Shown: one piece after another, positions 49,701-60,312 of the stretch | How the letters are laid out: each line of letters begins with the position of its first letter | Numbering within the stretch: position 1 is the stretch's first letter | Source: Azolla caroliniana | Taxonomy: Eukaryota; Polypodiophyta | Direction: 5' to 3' | DNA length: 64,000 bases | Assembly (NCBI GenBank): GCA_043228905.1 | Contig: JBHGNT010000014.1 | Span: forward strand, 17,546,001-17,610,000 | The notes under the pieces: generated by a model | Database searches by the model: none | Told to the model about the DNA's origin: nothing | The model's input: the letters and a program-made list of their open reading frames with translations, nothing else | Position numbers and translations under genes: made by a program

Positions 49701-52700
49701 CTAATATAATCAACAAAAGTTTCACCCACGATCCATTGAACATGGAGACAATACAATGGAGAACATAATTATGCTCTAGGGTGATCTCATAGAGAAAAAA
49801 CAGAAAGAAATATATATTAACATCTTCCAAGAGAGCAAAATGGCTAATAAGATGAAGAAGAGACTACATCTTAAAATGTCGTCTCATCTTTGAGAACAAC
49901 AAACCAAAAATATATAAAATAAACATAGGGTAATAAAGAATCTAGTTTTCTAAGCACTTAAGATTGTGCAATTAGATGGATTGAAACTACTTCTGCCTTC
50001 AAAAAAGTCTCCATAATGAGCTGCTCCAATATGGAGAAATCTCTGAAGCAAAGGAAGCATTTTTGGTGTAGAGTGGCAATGGCCTTTATTTGTCAATTAA
50101 AAGGATGACAAAGTTATAGTCCAAACGCTCATGGCCTATGTGCACAACACATTGCTATTGCCCAATCACCTGTAACCCCATTCAAATGTCTTGGTTCAAG
50201 AACCCACTAGTGTAGCCACACAAAGAAAGAAAGATATATTAATGTCTTTTAAGAGGCCAAAATGGCCTATAAGACCACCTGCGATGGCGGGAGATAATGG
50301 CCTTTACCTATCAATGACAAGGGTGCTAAGTTCGTGGTTGAGGCTAAAGAAAGTTGTGATTGTTCTTTGTGGATGAGCATGTGTGGCTGTAGTATTGTCC
50401 TTCAACAACTTTTCCCTATGTCTCTTGAGTGCTAGCAAGAAAAGTCCTAGGCACCGTTGGTCCTCATATTCCATTACCTTCCATAGTGGGCCAAATCCTT
50501 GTTTAAAAAGGCAATGGTATCTTCCTTCGATTTCATAAAAGAAACTACAATGACAAAAATAATGTTCTTCGGATTCCACTCCTTGATGACACAATTGGCA
50601 AAATTCTTTTTCTTTTTTCTAGAGGTATTCTTGTATATCTGCCTACCTCGATCTCTAACTGATGTGATGAAGTTTGCAACTGCCCTATCACACTGCGCAG
50701 CACATAGGATAGATGTATGTCCATATAAAGTGGCCTGATGATGAATCCATACTCCAATGTGTGTAAAAAGTGTGCCTTGTAGTGGGCCATCTACATACCA
50801 AGTGGTATTTTGGGGCTGATCCATGTTATCTCACTTTCCAAGTTAATAATATCCGTTCAGATAACTCTATTCTTTTCCACTTTGGTCATATTTAGATGGG
50901 GAGAGTATATTGGAATGGGGGTAGTGCAATTATACTTATGCCATGTGACTCGAACCATTGTTGCATTTCAAAATACCAACAATGAATGTCTCCATTTTCG
51001 GCCAGTTGTCTTGATGACATAAATGCCAACCTTGGGTACCTTCGTTTAGGGAGCTCCCAAAGACGTTGGATACAGGTCATTGATTGGAACAATGCCTCGG
51101 TGATTATAGGGGTTGCTCCCATCTTTGCCCAGATTATATCATAGGGCACTAATGCTTTGCTCTTTATCATGCAGGCAATCATTGACAGTAAAGGTCTCTC
51201 TTAATCTTTCCCAATGATTTACCTTGTTAAAACTCGGTTCCCATGTTTCTAGAAGAGTTGGTGTGACAAGTGTATCAAATAGCCACAACTTAGTTTGTGG
51301 CTCTTAGAACTGCAAATGTGCACATTGTATTTCCTAAGAACCAAGGGCTGCATATCCACAAGAAAGTCGGACACAAGCAGCCTCACGTAAGGAGAACCTA
51401 GGCCTTGTAAACGTTATTCCCAAGTATGTGTAAGAGCGTGTGTATTCCACCTTTTCCTATCCCAAGAAGAATTCTGGTTCTAATCTTGTTACCCATGCTT
51501 GAGTGGTGTTGAACACCATCACTTTAGTTTTATCCATGTTTATTGACAAACCTTCGTCCGTATAAAATAGTTTTAAGGCATTTAGATATCTTTGTAGTCC
51601 CTCCCGAGAGTCAGAAATCAGCACAATATCATCAGCATATAGTAATATTTGTATAGCTATACCTGTTAGGCATGCTCCCGAACCCCCAAATCTCTCTCTT
51701 CGTAGGTGCTTCCCTCGCTTCGGAGACATTTCCATTCTGGATCAACCTATGATAGAGATCTTTCAGAGACAAAAGCTACAATATACCTAACTTGAGAATC
51801 TCGCATGTGCCAAAAACCAGATTCTCTCGTCTCTTTTCTTTTCATCTTATTTACTTTTATATTTACTGTGTAATATTTACTTTATTTTGATTTGTTCTCA
51901 AAGACGAGAAAACATTTAAGATGTAATCTCTTATTCGGTCTTATAGGCCATTTTGGCCTCTTAAAAGACGTTAATATATCTTTCTTTCTTTCTTTCTCTG
52001 TAGTGTGATACATCATCTATATAGAGACCGAAAAGAGTGGGAGATAGTAGGCATCCTTGCTTCACTCCGATTGTGCTAGCCACCACCTCTAACAAACCCT
52101 TGGAAGACCACACTTTTCTTGACACAGATTCATAGAGTGCATAGATTCCCCATCGCATATATGTAGGAACACCAAGGGCTTCTAGCCCTTGCATAAGCCG
52201 CCCATGTGGCACAATGTAAAGGCTTTTCGAAAATCCACAAAGCAGCAATAAATCCTCTTATTATGGGCTCTGCCTTCCTTGATAAGGGCTTGGAGGGTCA
52301 TTATGTGATTCAAAGTTGTGAACCCCTTCCAAAAGCCTGCCTGTCCGGCTGAACAGCAACCATTCCGCATTGCCCATATACTCAATTGTGATTCTAGAAT
52401 CAAGCCATATAGACTAGCCAAGTAATGGCCAATCATAATTGTCCTATAGTTGTTTGGCATCATGGGGTCTCCACTCTTGAGGATTGGCACAATGGTAGGC
52501 TGACTCCATCTACTAGGGAAACCTTCACACATGGTTCTATTAAAGATGTGTGCTAGCAATGGGAGCAAAGTGTCACAAGCATAGATAAAGTGCTCACCAA
52601 CAAATACATCATGATCCTCGGCCTTCCCAAATTGTAACCGATCAATGGCATTCCTTAGATTTTATGGAATAAAAAAGGTGGATTCATGTGGGTGTGAGCC

Positions 52701-55700
52701 ATGTGGGTGGGGAAGAGGAGGTTGCCCCAGGATATCATATAGGACCTTTGCATATTCATGCCACACTAGAGGTGAGATCACTTGTGTGGTAGGTTGTCTC
52801 TCATTAAATATTTTCCATGCTCTTTTACTTTCTTGTCCTAGAAACAAGCGATACGTTGGAAGGTTGGTCTTGCTTGTTTGCGTGTATAAATGCCCCAAGT
52901 TACTTCAGTCTGCAAGCACCTCCTTGTAGCACAACATTCCTCATCATACCAACTATTTTGGATTACTCTATCAAGTTTGGGGGGATTGGCTGTTATGTAA
53001 GGAAAGGCATTTGTGGCTGCTTTATGCAATGATTTTAACAATCCTTGGGTAACTTCATCAAGGGGTGTGAAAGGATCCAAATCTAGCATGTCATTGTATA
53101 CTCCACAACCATAGATTGACATATTCGCATTCGTGGGGGTTACCAAATGAATGCATACGAATACGCATACAAATACGCATACGAATGCATGAAAAGCATT
53201 CGTAAATAATAATAAAAAGAATTCATAAACTCCCTCCTTTTTAGTTTCCTAGATATAAAAAAAGGGACTTCACAATAAAAAGGGTCTTGACACTACTAAA
53301 TTTTTATAATAAATGTAAAAATATGCGTTTTATTTTTAATAAATAAATAAAATAAAATAAAGGCTCATTAATTCCCCACTTTTTATTCTCCCAAATTTTA
53401 TGGATATTTTTATCTGACATCCAAAATGGAACTTCACACTAATCATATTTCTATAATAAATATAAAAATATTCCTTTTTATAATAAATAAAATAAAATAA
53501 AATAAAGGTTCATAAACTGCCCGTTTTTTATTTGAAACTATAAAGGAGACTTAATACTAATCATATTTTTATAATTTATTAGTGAATAATTATTCTTTTT
53601 TTAGTGAATTAAATATTGTTTTTTTATTTGTTTTTCAAAATATGAATTAATTATTTTTTATAAATATTTTGCAAAACGAATGGTTTTATAATATTCTTGG
53701 GGCCATTTTATATTCTCAAATATTGTGAATATCACGCATGGAGAATATCACGAATATCACACATGTGTGGATCTATGTCCACAACTACACGCATCAATTG
53801 TCTCACGAGTAGATCATACTTAGCCAACCCACTCTCCTTAGCATACACATCCCTTGTGCGTCCATCCTTAACCTCAAGATGTAGATATGCATGATACGCT
53901 GCCAAGCCAATAGATCTACCAGATATAGTGAACTCTCTTATTTCATGTATATGAAATGGTGATCCCATTAGATAATCAATTGTGCTTACACCTCCTTTGG
54001 GGTTCCAACATGTCAAAGCATCAGATCCAGGCCATTGTAATAATCCTTTGAGACATACAAATAGATTTTGCTATAATCTTCACAGGTAAAATATGATATA
54101 CGGGGCAAAAATGAAACCTTTTTCACATAGTATGTGTGGATTTGAGTAGTGACTCTTTCATGTTCAAGAATTTTACTCATGAGAGTTGTGATTGAGAAGG
54201 CATATTCTGAATATGACAGTAATATGCACTTACAAACAGATTACAGTCTATCAGCCTAAGACATGCTTCTCTATAACTGATCTTCGCTTTTCATACGACG
54301 TACAATGGTGCTCACACATAGTTCATGCATCCTCAGCACATCGTAGAGATGTCATTACCCACCTGGCCACATCCTCATTACATGGCTGTTGGTGGAGCTT
54401 GTTTATGCACTCCTCAGCCAATGGTAGTCTCTTAGAGCACACAACAATATCATGATATATTGTTCTTTAAGTAGCATATGTTGCCAGACTTCCATGCACA
54501 GTTTACAAACTACCTGTAGTCTGCAAGTGATATGCCTCAGGTGTGTGGGAAAAGGATGGTGTGGCTCACTCACAAGTCATGGTAATTTGAGCTAAGGAAA
54601 GCATTTTAGTTATGTCTGCAAAGTGATGACATTTGTTGGTTTATGCTTGTATAAACATCTAAATAGATGAACAGATGCATGCAATGTTTTTGTACAATAT
54701 TGTTGTATTTCCAAGCATGGATTCTTGGATAATTGTATTCATAGATTGACACATGCGTGATATTCTCCATGCGCGATATTCGTAATATTCATGAATACAA
54801 AATGGCCCCAAGAATATTATAAAACCATTTGTTTTGCAAAATAAATATAAAAAAAATTAATTCATTCATTTTTTTAATTAATAAATAAATAAATTCACTA
54901 AAAAAGGAACAATCATTCATTATATAAAAATATGATTAATGTTAACTCTCCTTTATAGTGTCAAATAAAAAAATAAAAAATGGGGGAGTTTATGAACCTT
55001 TATTTAATTTAATTAATTAATTAATTAATTTTAAAAAAACGAATATTTTTATATTTATTATAGAAATATGATTAGTGTGAAGTCTCATTTTTAATGTTAG
55101 ATAAAAATACCCATAAATTTTGGGAGAATAAAAAGTGAGGAATTAATGAACCTTTATTTTATTTTATTTTATTTATTAAAAATAAAACGAATACTTTTAC
55201 ATTTATCATAAAAATTTATTAGTGTCAAGTCCCTCTTTTATTGTCCCCTTTTTTATATTTTAGGAAACTAAAACGAAGGGAGTTCATGTACTCTTTTTTA
55301 TTTTTTTATTTTTTTTAAACGAATACTTGACCATGCATTCATATACGTATTCGTTTGCATTCAAATGGGAAACCTCACGAATGCGAATATGTCAATCTAT
55401 GATTGTATTCTATGGTCACCTACTCTACATGTGATTAGACTTAACCAATTTAGTTACATTATCTTTTTCATAATATGATTCACATAGATCACATTTTAAA
55501 ACTCATTGACTATAACACAATCTGGCTTTTAATACCTACTGATAACTTTTTTTTCTCTTTCCCCAGCAATGATAAAGTATAAATTCTATTCCTGTTTAGC
55601 CGCATATGAAGTTAAGATGTATGAGGCAATCATATCAAGATGATACCTAGAGCAATTGCACGAACTTTCTCAATGAATTCATCCCGGCTGGATATGTCAT

Positions 55701-58700
55701 TAAGCTCTATTCTTGACATCTATAGCCAAAGACGAGCAACGTCATTTTATGAGTATAAATGTAACACAACAAAATAAGGAAACTTTCTTACACTCAAAAT
55801 TGATGTTATAACTAATATTCAAATGTTAAATATTCTTCCAAAATCATGAATATGGACCCACGCTAGCATGCAAGACATCGCCTGTTCATTCTCTTTTGGT
55901 ATACACTATTGTCATTACCAACAAAACTCAATATCGTGATGTAGTACTTCCAAATTCAGATGAAACTACAAGCTTTAGACCATACATAAATACTGAATGT
56001 CACAACCAAAGCAGTCAATCATTAGACATCCCTACAACCTTTGTGCATCATTCTTAGACATTCAAGGAATGTCAATGTCCAAGCCCAAGGTATGTACATC
56101 TATATCCCTGGCAAGGGTTCACTGATCAAAAGAAATTTAAGGGCATGGGATTGAGTTAGCTGAAGCAATGAATCCAGTTTCCAAATTGTCCCCATGTAGA
56201 ATAACAAGACTAATGATTCCAAATGAGGGGCAGACTGCAATTCATCGGCAATTTCATTTCTTACTCTTAAGAACTGCTATGACGGCTTGTTTGGGAATCA
56301 ATAATAAACCTAAAATAATCAATTTAACAAGCATTCTTTAGTCTCTTTTTTTCTTATTTACTGAGTAACCTTTATTTTATTTTGATTTGTGGTTCTCAAA
56401 GACAAGACAACACTTAAAATGGAATCTCTTGTTTGGTCTTATAGGTCATTTGGCCTCTTAAAAGACGTTAATACATTTTCTTTCTTTCTTTTCTTTCTTT
56501 TACCAATTTCTACATACCAAGTCTTTCCCTTACTCAGTCTCCCCATATATTCAAATCTCCAATATCAACATACAAAGACTAATGTCTAGGATTCGAGTAT
56601 ACATATGCATGGCTATGACATTATTCCACACACCCCAACTCTACAAGAGTTAGCATTCTTTACACAAGGATTTATTGTGCCTTATGGATTTCAGAAAACT
56701 CTTCAACACTGTTGTGTTGCGCAGCTTATGCAGCAGGTAGACGCCCTTGGTGTCTATGGCTGTTCTTGTTAGAACTCGAGATACACGGTGAAGTTGGGAA
56801 ACTTTGTTTAGCCCCATCACTTCTACTCATGCTACAAGTCAATCAAGGGCTACATAAGTGGGTTCCCGACCAGGATATTGAAAAGGGGTTAAAATAGATC
56901 AGGCAATTGCAACTTGCCATGCACGTAGGGCCTTGTGGACCACAATTGCACTACACTTTTAAAGGACATTATCTCCCACCATCACAAGAGCTTTCCACAC
57001 GTCAACGGTCTCTCCATGTTGGATCAACCTATGCTAGAGATCTTTCAAAGAGAAAATTTTCAATTTACATGTATAGAGAACGAGATTCTTTAATCACATT
57101 CTTTTTTACTTAGTTACATGCATTTGGTAAACTGTTCTCGAAGATGAGACAATTTTAAGTTGTAATCTCTGCTTTGGTCTTAAAGGTAATTTTGGTCTCT
57201 TAAAAAGAAGCTAATGTATCTTTCTTTCTAATCCTATGCTTTCAATATTTTATCTTCATTTCATAGAATTGACATCTAGCTTACAAGAATATTTTGTGAA
57301 TGAAATATTAAAAGCGGTTCTAACATGCACTATTTTCAGTAAATAGCAAGAACCATTCCCTCATGTCTGAAATCACAATTTAGAATATCTCTAAACAGCA
57401 AAATTTATCAGCCCTCTTATCTATAGAAAAGCAATCTCACAATAAGCTTGACATCTTAGACTTCAGCATGCCTATTATTTTATAAATGAGTGGCCATGGT
57501 GTACTTGAATCCCTAAAACATAAAAATGTATTAATCAAAATTAACAAAAAACATTAAACCATTGACATGCCTGGAGACCCCCTGATATCAAGTGAAGATG
57601 TGAATCGATAAACCCAGGAACAACAAACCTCCCTTGCAAGTTTGCAAATTCCGTTTTTGGGCCAGCTCTTGCCTGGAATATATACATACATGAATAAAGT
57701 TTAATGACCAACAAGCATGTGACTGGCATTTTAGAACTTCTGAAACTCCAAATAAACTGTTGAAATATAAACAAGGTATGCTTCTTCATTCGCTAATGTC
57801 AAAAATTTTGACCAGTGGCCTTTCCAATTTTCTTTGGTCTCATATCTCTGGTCCATACAAGAGGGTGGTGGGTTAAGGCCACATATTGAACAAACATAAT
57901 TTGTTCGGGCCCTTGGAACTGCATAAAAGCATACATCTCTACACAAAAAACATGTAGAATATCTAGATGTTTCTATAGACCTATTGGAGAATTTGAGATC
58001 AGGACAATATCATCCACATATAGAATTATAGGCATTAATACTGCAACTAGGCTTGCCGCATCCTATCTATGTATTACTTAAAATTGTGGGTGACATCATC
58101 ATAATTAAAAAACCTTGTTTGATTACTCATTGATGTAAAAGGACTAAATCTACAGAGTTCTAAATACATCCCCAGGTTAATTTATGTTGCATTGTACACA
58201 TACTTTTTCGATGCCATTCTTTACATATGTAGTTCAACACATATGCCATTACAGATGATTATATATGGCAGGTTTCAAACAGGAACATACTTACAATGAT
58301 CTCATCATCACATCCTACACAACATAACTATGAAACGCATAACTGGAGTTCATTACACAGAAGGTTCCATATCATATATTTCATCATTGGCTTCATCTTG
58401 ATAAATTAAGACACATATTTTCATTACTCAAAAAATCTAAAGATATAGATTGTTTCTATATTGATTTCTAAATGTATCCCCAAGTTCACACTATATAATA
58501 TCTATCTTTTCTGTGTTACACATACTTTACACATCATAGAGTATATTCTATTTATATATGTCCATCTCTGTGATGTAGATACCATGTACAGTGCATTTCT
58601 ATAAATAGATCAACAGATACATCATTTTAATCACCATAGTTCTTTACATATGTTCCACAAATTCTCACCGTAAAATGTTATCTTGCATGTGTTACACATT

Positions 58701-59963
58701 ATTTTGAAATCATACACAGTTCATCTATATATGCCCAACTCTATAATATCAATACACATATATGCATAATATATGTAGTCCATCTCCCATATAGTTCATC
58801 AATGTGCATTCAAACAAAGATACATCATTTCAGCTGGTTATATATGGCAGGATTCAAATAGGAAAAAGCTATAAGTGACCTCAGCACAACATTTGAGGAG
58901 GAAAAAATGATAATGATACAAAAACAGATAACCTGAACTTCAGAAGAGGAACCGATTTGAACAATGCGGCCTTTCCTAATGGCCATGGCTTCTGCAAATG
59001 GTAAGGTCACATCACATGTGAAAATAGTGGCATTTGAGAAGATCACATCTGCAACTGTTCATGAATTTACTCATTCAGTGATAACTGTAAAGAAATTTAG
59101 AGGTCAAACTGAACTAAAATTTATAATAAAACTTTACGCCTTCACGTTTGGAAAATGCTAACAAAATCGATCAATTCATTTAAGAGTTTATCAAAGATAT
59201 TTTTGCATTAAGAAAAACCTAGCCTTCACATCTTCCTCATGAAATTAATCAATCCGATTATGATTTTATCAAAGAAAATTTGCTTTACAATATCTAAAAT
59301 CTGAATTAAAATTTTTGAACCAAAAGTTGCATTTTAAACCTTACCTTTACATCTGCAACTACTCATGAAATTAACTGATTCATTTATGAGTTTACCAAAA
59401 AATGATTTTTCTAGTATTTGCACAAAAGTTTTGAGATAAACATTTGCATTAAAACCTCACACATTCATATCGTCAACTGCCCATGAAATAAATTGATTCA
59501 ATTGTGATGTTATTAAAAAGGATTCACAACACAAATCCTTAATTTTTGAACCAGAATTTGTATTAAAATAACTCACTTAATTGAAAAGAAATTCGAGCAA
59601 ATTTTTTTGTCTTAATTCTGAATTCATAAAAAACTCACCTTCACATCTACAAACTTATCATTAATCGTTTTTTTAACCATATGTTGCACTAGAATTTGAA
59701 TTCAACCATGGAACTATATATTGTACTACAATATCTTTTTTTTAAACCTGAAATAGGGTGACCTAACACATTTTGACCTAAAATAGGATGACGTAAAACA
59801 CTTTTTCCCTGAATTTTGAGCATTGAAAAAAAAAAAACCTACCTTCTTCTGAGGTAATGGGGACTTCAAGGAAGACGGAGAAGAAGCCATACATGATAAC
59901 AGAAACAAATGCAGGGAAAAGAACTCGAAAGGAAAGAAGCTGCAATTTCATTGCCATTACCAT
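37730..59963 (-). CDS. LAF3/YtcJ-type amidohydrolase, 15 exons
   Basis: Exons (minus): 59963-59843, 59048-58933, 57672-57571, 55719-55647, 48830-48724, 48594-48471, 48093-47899, 47615-47530, 46044-45940, 39342-39247, 39169-39071, 38905-38831, 38430-38299, 38162-38047, 37898-37730. They total 1716 nt, 571 residues, with phase matching at all 14 junctions. All introns are GT-AG except the one after 57571, which has a GC donor (CAG|GCATGT). Residues 8-32 form a signal anchor. Metal-site motifs of the amidohydrolase_3 family are intact: DSHLHL (102-107), GGVKTFADGSLGS (near 324), HAIGD (379-383), IEHAQH (409-414) and GSDWP (473-477). LAF3 of Arabidopsis has this architecture and was linked to phytochrome A signalling; the substrate is not established. 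Three introns of 1.8-6.8 kb carry transposons. The first ATG was chosen; three in-frame ATGs lie within five codons. Confidence 0.94.
39990..40860 (-). mobile_element. LINE 3' end (ORF2 C-terminus plus 3' UTR)
   Basis: On the minus strand, frames at about 40833-40640 and 40611-40381 carry ICHQGVQSEEQC and LRKVIEYKDQWCLGLFLQKL, the C-terminal Cys/His region and tail of ORF2. The 3' UTR follows and ends in (GAAA)-type repeats read as plus-strand AAAGAAAGAAAGATATATTAA at about 39998-40017. It lies in the 6.6 kb intron of the amidohydrolase gene and is 5'-truncated. Confidence 0.75.
41080..41400 (+). mobile_element. LINE 3' UTR fragment, plus orientation
   Basis: It contains CATTCTGGATCGACCTATGC, TAGAGATCTTTCG, GGCCATTTTGGCCTCTTAAA and ends in (CTTT)n near 41391. 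This is the same 3' UTR as the copies at 51715-52010 and 56930-57235, here opposite to the LINE at 39990-40860. Confidence 0.75.
42433..43434 (+). mobile_element. Internally deleted Ty3/gypsy chromovirus with 5-bp target duplication
   Basis: Flanked by perfect ATGAA duplications (42428-42432, 43435-43439). It starts with about 91 bp of LTR (TGTTACGGGCATGACC...), jumps directly to integrase-chromodomain sequence at about 42524, then has a purine tract (AGAGGGGGAGTA) and a 456-bp 3' LTR (42979-43434, TGTTAAGGGCATGACC...). The 91-bp segment is nearly identical in both copies. The 3' LTR contains CTATAAATAAGAG (TATA, near 43156). Most of the 5' LTR and all of gag to mid-integrase are missing. Confidence 0.9.
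42524..42992 (+). pseudogene. Gypsy integrase C-terminus and chromodomain
   Basis: The open frame has KCAKLAPRFCGPFTVLKRIG, YRLALP, HPVFHVSHLKELLG, then the chromodomain-like RILDVKTKKL...IKWMDK...ATWE. This is the C-terminal end of a chromovirus integrase in intact frame, but the upstream polyprotein is deleted. It differs clearly from the Tcn1-like chromodomain at 27334, so two gypsy lineages are present. Confidence 0.88.
43990..44303 (+). repeat. Second, diverged gypsy LTR fragment
   Basis: It shares with the LTR at 42979-43434 the order TATA-like CTATATAAGGATGCTAGCTACC, GGTACGACTCG, GGTATGGGAC, GTCCGTCTC, GGGGTGGTCGGGTGG and a CTCTAACA-type end. No internal region or target duplication was found, so it may be a truncated solo LTR. 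Confidence 0.7.
44420..45335 (-). mobile_element. LINE reverse transcriptase fragment
   Basis: On the minus strand, 45328-45086 has VWHEYANVLYDILGQLPLPN (linker before the reverse transcriptase). Then 44860-44615 has MDYILTLQALLKTEEP, RLRQQLEALSVPIDMQWE and VGGCSKHN, matching the palm of the better preserved LINE at 50222-54060. Several stops and frameshifts are present, and both ends are truncated. It lies inside the amidohydrolase intron 39343-45939. Confidence 0.78.
46530..46880. repeat. Diverged tandem duplication, about 176 bp
   Basis: Two segments align end to end, with anchors at 46661-46690 (CAAGATTATAGATGTCTGCTG) and 46836-46858 (CAGATTATAGATATCGGCTG). On the minus strand both could encode P-[AS]-ADIYNLAG followed by stops. 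The origin is unknown; it lies in the intron 46045-47529. Confidence 0.55.
49795..50060 (-). mobile_element. LINE 3' UTR fragment, minus orientation
   Basis: It reads AGAAAGAAATATATATTAACAT followed by the reverse complement of the shared 3' UTR (CAAAATGGC, GTCTCATCTTTGAGAACAAC). No ORF2 part is attached. Confidence 0.65.
51715..52010 (+). mobile_element. LINE 3' UTR fragment inserted in the opposite-strand LINE
   Basis: The shared 3' UTR ends in ATATATC(TTTC)n at about 51985-52000. It splits the reverse transcriptase of the surrounding minus-strand LINE between the LYIDDVSH block and the YADD block. Flanks (CTCTTCGTAG, TCTCTGTAG) hint at an imperfect target duplication. Confidence 0.7.
53110..53777 (+). 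mobile_element. hAT-like miniature element, copy 1
   Basis: A 668-bp AT-rich element with terminal inverted repeats (CATAGATTGACA... and its imperfect counterpart ...GGATCTATG) and perfect 8-bp duplications TCCACAAC (53102-53109, 53778-53785). The 8-bp duplication and CA...TG ends indicate the hAT superfamily. There is no coding capacity. It interrupts the LINE between its endonuclease and linker regions. Confidence 0.88.
54740..55401 (-). mobile_element. hAT-like miniature element, copy 2 (inverted)
   Basis: A 662-bp copy of the same element in reverse orientation, with CATAGATTGACA termini at both ends and perfect 8-bp duplications ATTGTATT (54732-54739, 55402-55409). It matches copy 1 along its length on the opposite strand, with indels in the A/T runs. 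Confidence 0.9.
56345..56500 (+). mobile_element. LINE 3' tail fragment
   Basis: The last part of the shared LINE 3' UTR (TCATTTGGCCTCTTAAAAGACG) ends in a CTTT-rich tail at about 56478-56500. Confidence 0.65.
56660..57235 (+). mobile_element. LINE remnant: reverse transcriptase scrap plus 3' UTR
   Basis: At 56687-56760 the plus strand keeps DFRKLFNTV and a QQVDALGV-like scrap of the reverse transcriptase. From about 56840 (CAATCAAGGGCTACATAAG) it matches the reverse complement of 40290-40400, then the shared 3' UTR to a CTTTCTTT tail near 57225. A large internal deletion is implied. Confidence 0.65.
57790..58170 (-). mobile_element. LINE reverse transcriptase remnant
   Basis: On the minus strand, ILYVDDIVLISNSP lies near 58020-57980 and TLLYGPEI near 57860. 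Both fit the order of the complete LINE copy (YADDIVLISDS, then TLLYG.EI). Many stops are present. Confidence 0.5.
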
Positions 59964-60026
59964 CAACAAGAAGAACGGAAAGACAGTGTTTCCCTCTCTC
60001 TTTACTCCTATAGAAGAGAAATGAGA

Positions 60027-60230
60027 TTTTCTTCTGCTTTTGGCTTTTGGCTTTTGCGTTTTATTGTTTGCTTTTTGCTTTTCTCTTTTATCTTTGGCCT
60101 TCTTGTTTTTTTGCCTTTTGCTTTATACTTTTGGGCTTTTGCTTTATACTTTTGGGCTTTTGCTTTTGGCTTTTGGATTCTGGCTTGACTTTTCGGCTTT
60201 TGCTTTTTGCTTTCTGCTCTTTGAAAGCTT
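60027..60230. repeat. CTTTTGG-type repeat upstream of the amidohydrolase gene
   Basis: Imperfect CTTTTGG/CTTTTTG units, including a 21-bp doublet TTTTGCTTTATACTTTTGGG (about 60118 and 60139), lie just upstream of the first exon. Open frames here are Phe/Leu/Cys strings read from the repeat. The segment may overlap the promoter or 5' UTR. Confidence 0.8.
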
Positions 60231-60312
60231 TTTCACCAACTGCATTCTCATCCCCAAATGCCCCTCCGTCAACCCCAACCCGAGAGGGAGAAGAGCCGAT
60301 GGATTGAACTGA

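Larger units (their letters stand above)
50222..54060 (-). mobile_element. LINE, endonuclease-end to 3' tail, interrupted by two insertions
   Basis: From high to low coordinates on the minus strand: the endonuclease C-terminus (54016-53786; GGVSTIDYLMGSP, with a usual SDH site reading AYH); a linker (53100-52700; DEVTQGLLKSL, WHEYAKVLYDILGQ); reverse transcriptase (52568-52010; NYRTIMIGHYLASLYG, GQAGF, FVDFRKAF, TIGVKQGC); the YADDIVLISDS catalytic motif near 51650; the C-terminal region (51182-50892); the Cys/His end MCHQGVESEEHYFCHC (50594); and a tail with AAAGAAAGAAAGATATATTAA near 50222. Frameshifts and stops are many. A hAT-like element (53110-53777) and a LINE 3' UTR fragment (51715-52010) are inserted in it. 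All of it lies in one amidohydrolase intron. Confidence 0.85.

Noticed and set aside
52182-53146. Minus-strand frames as possible host genes
   Set aside because: Motifs show they are parts of a LINE ORF2 with frameshifts, inside an intron.
53110-55401. The inverted arms as one very large hairpin element
   Set aside because: Each arm has its own terminal repeats and its own, different 8-bp target duplication, so they are two separate insertions.
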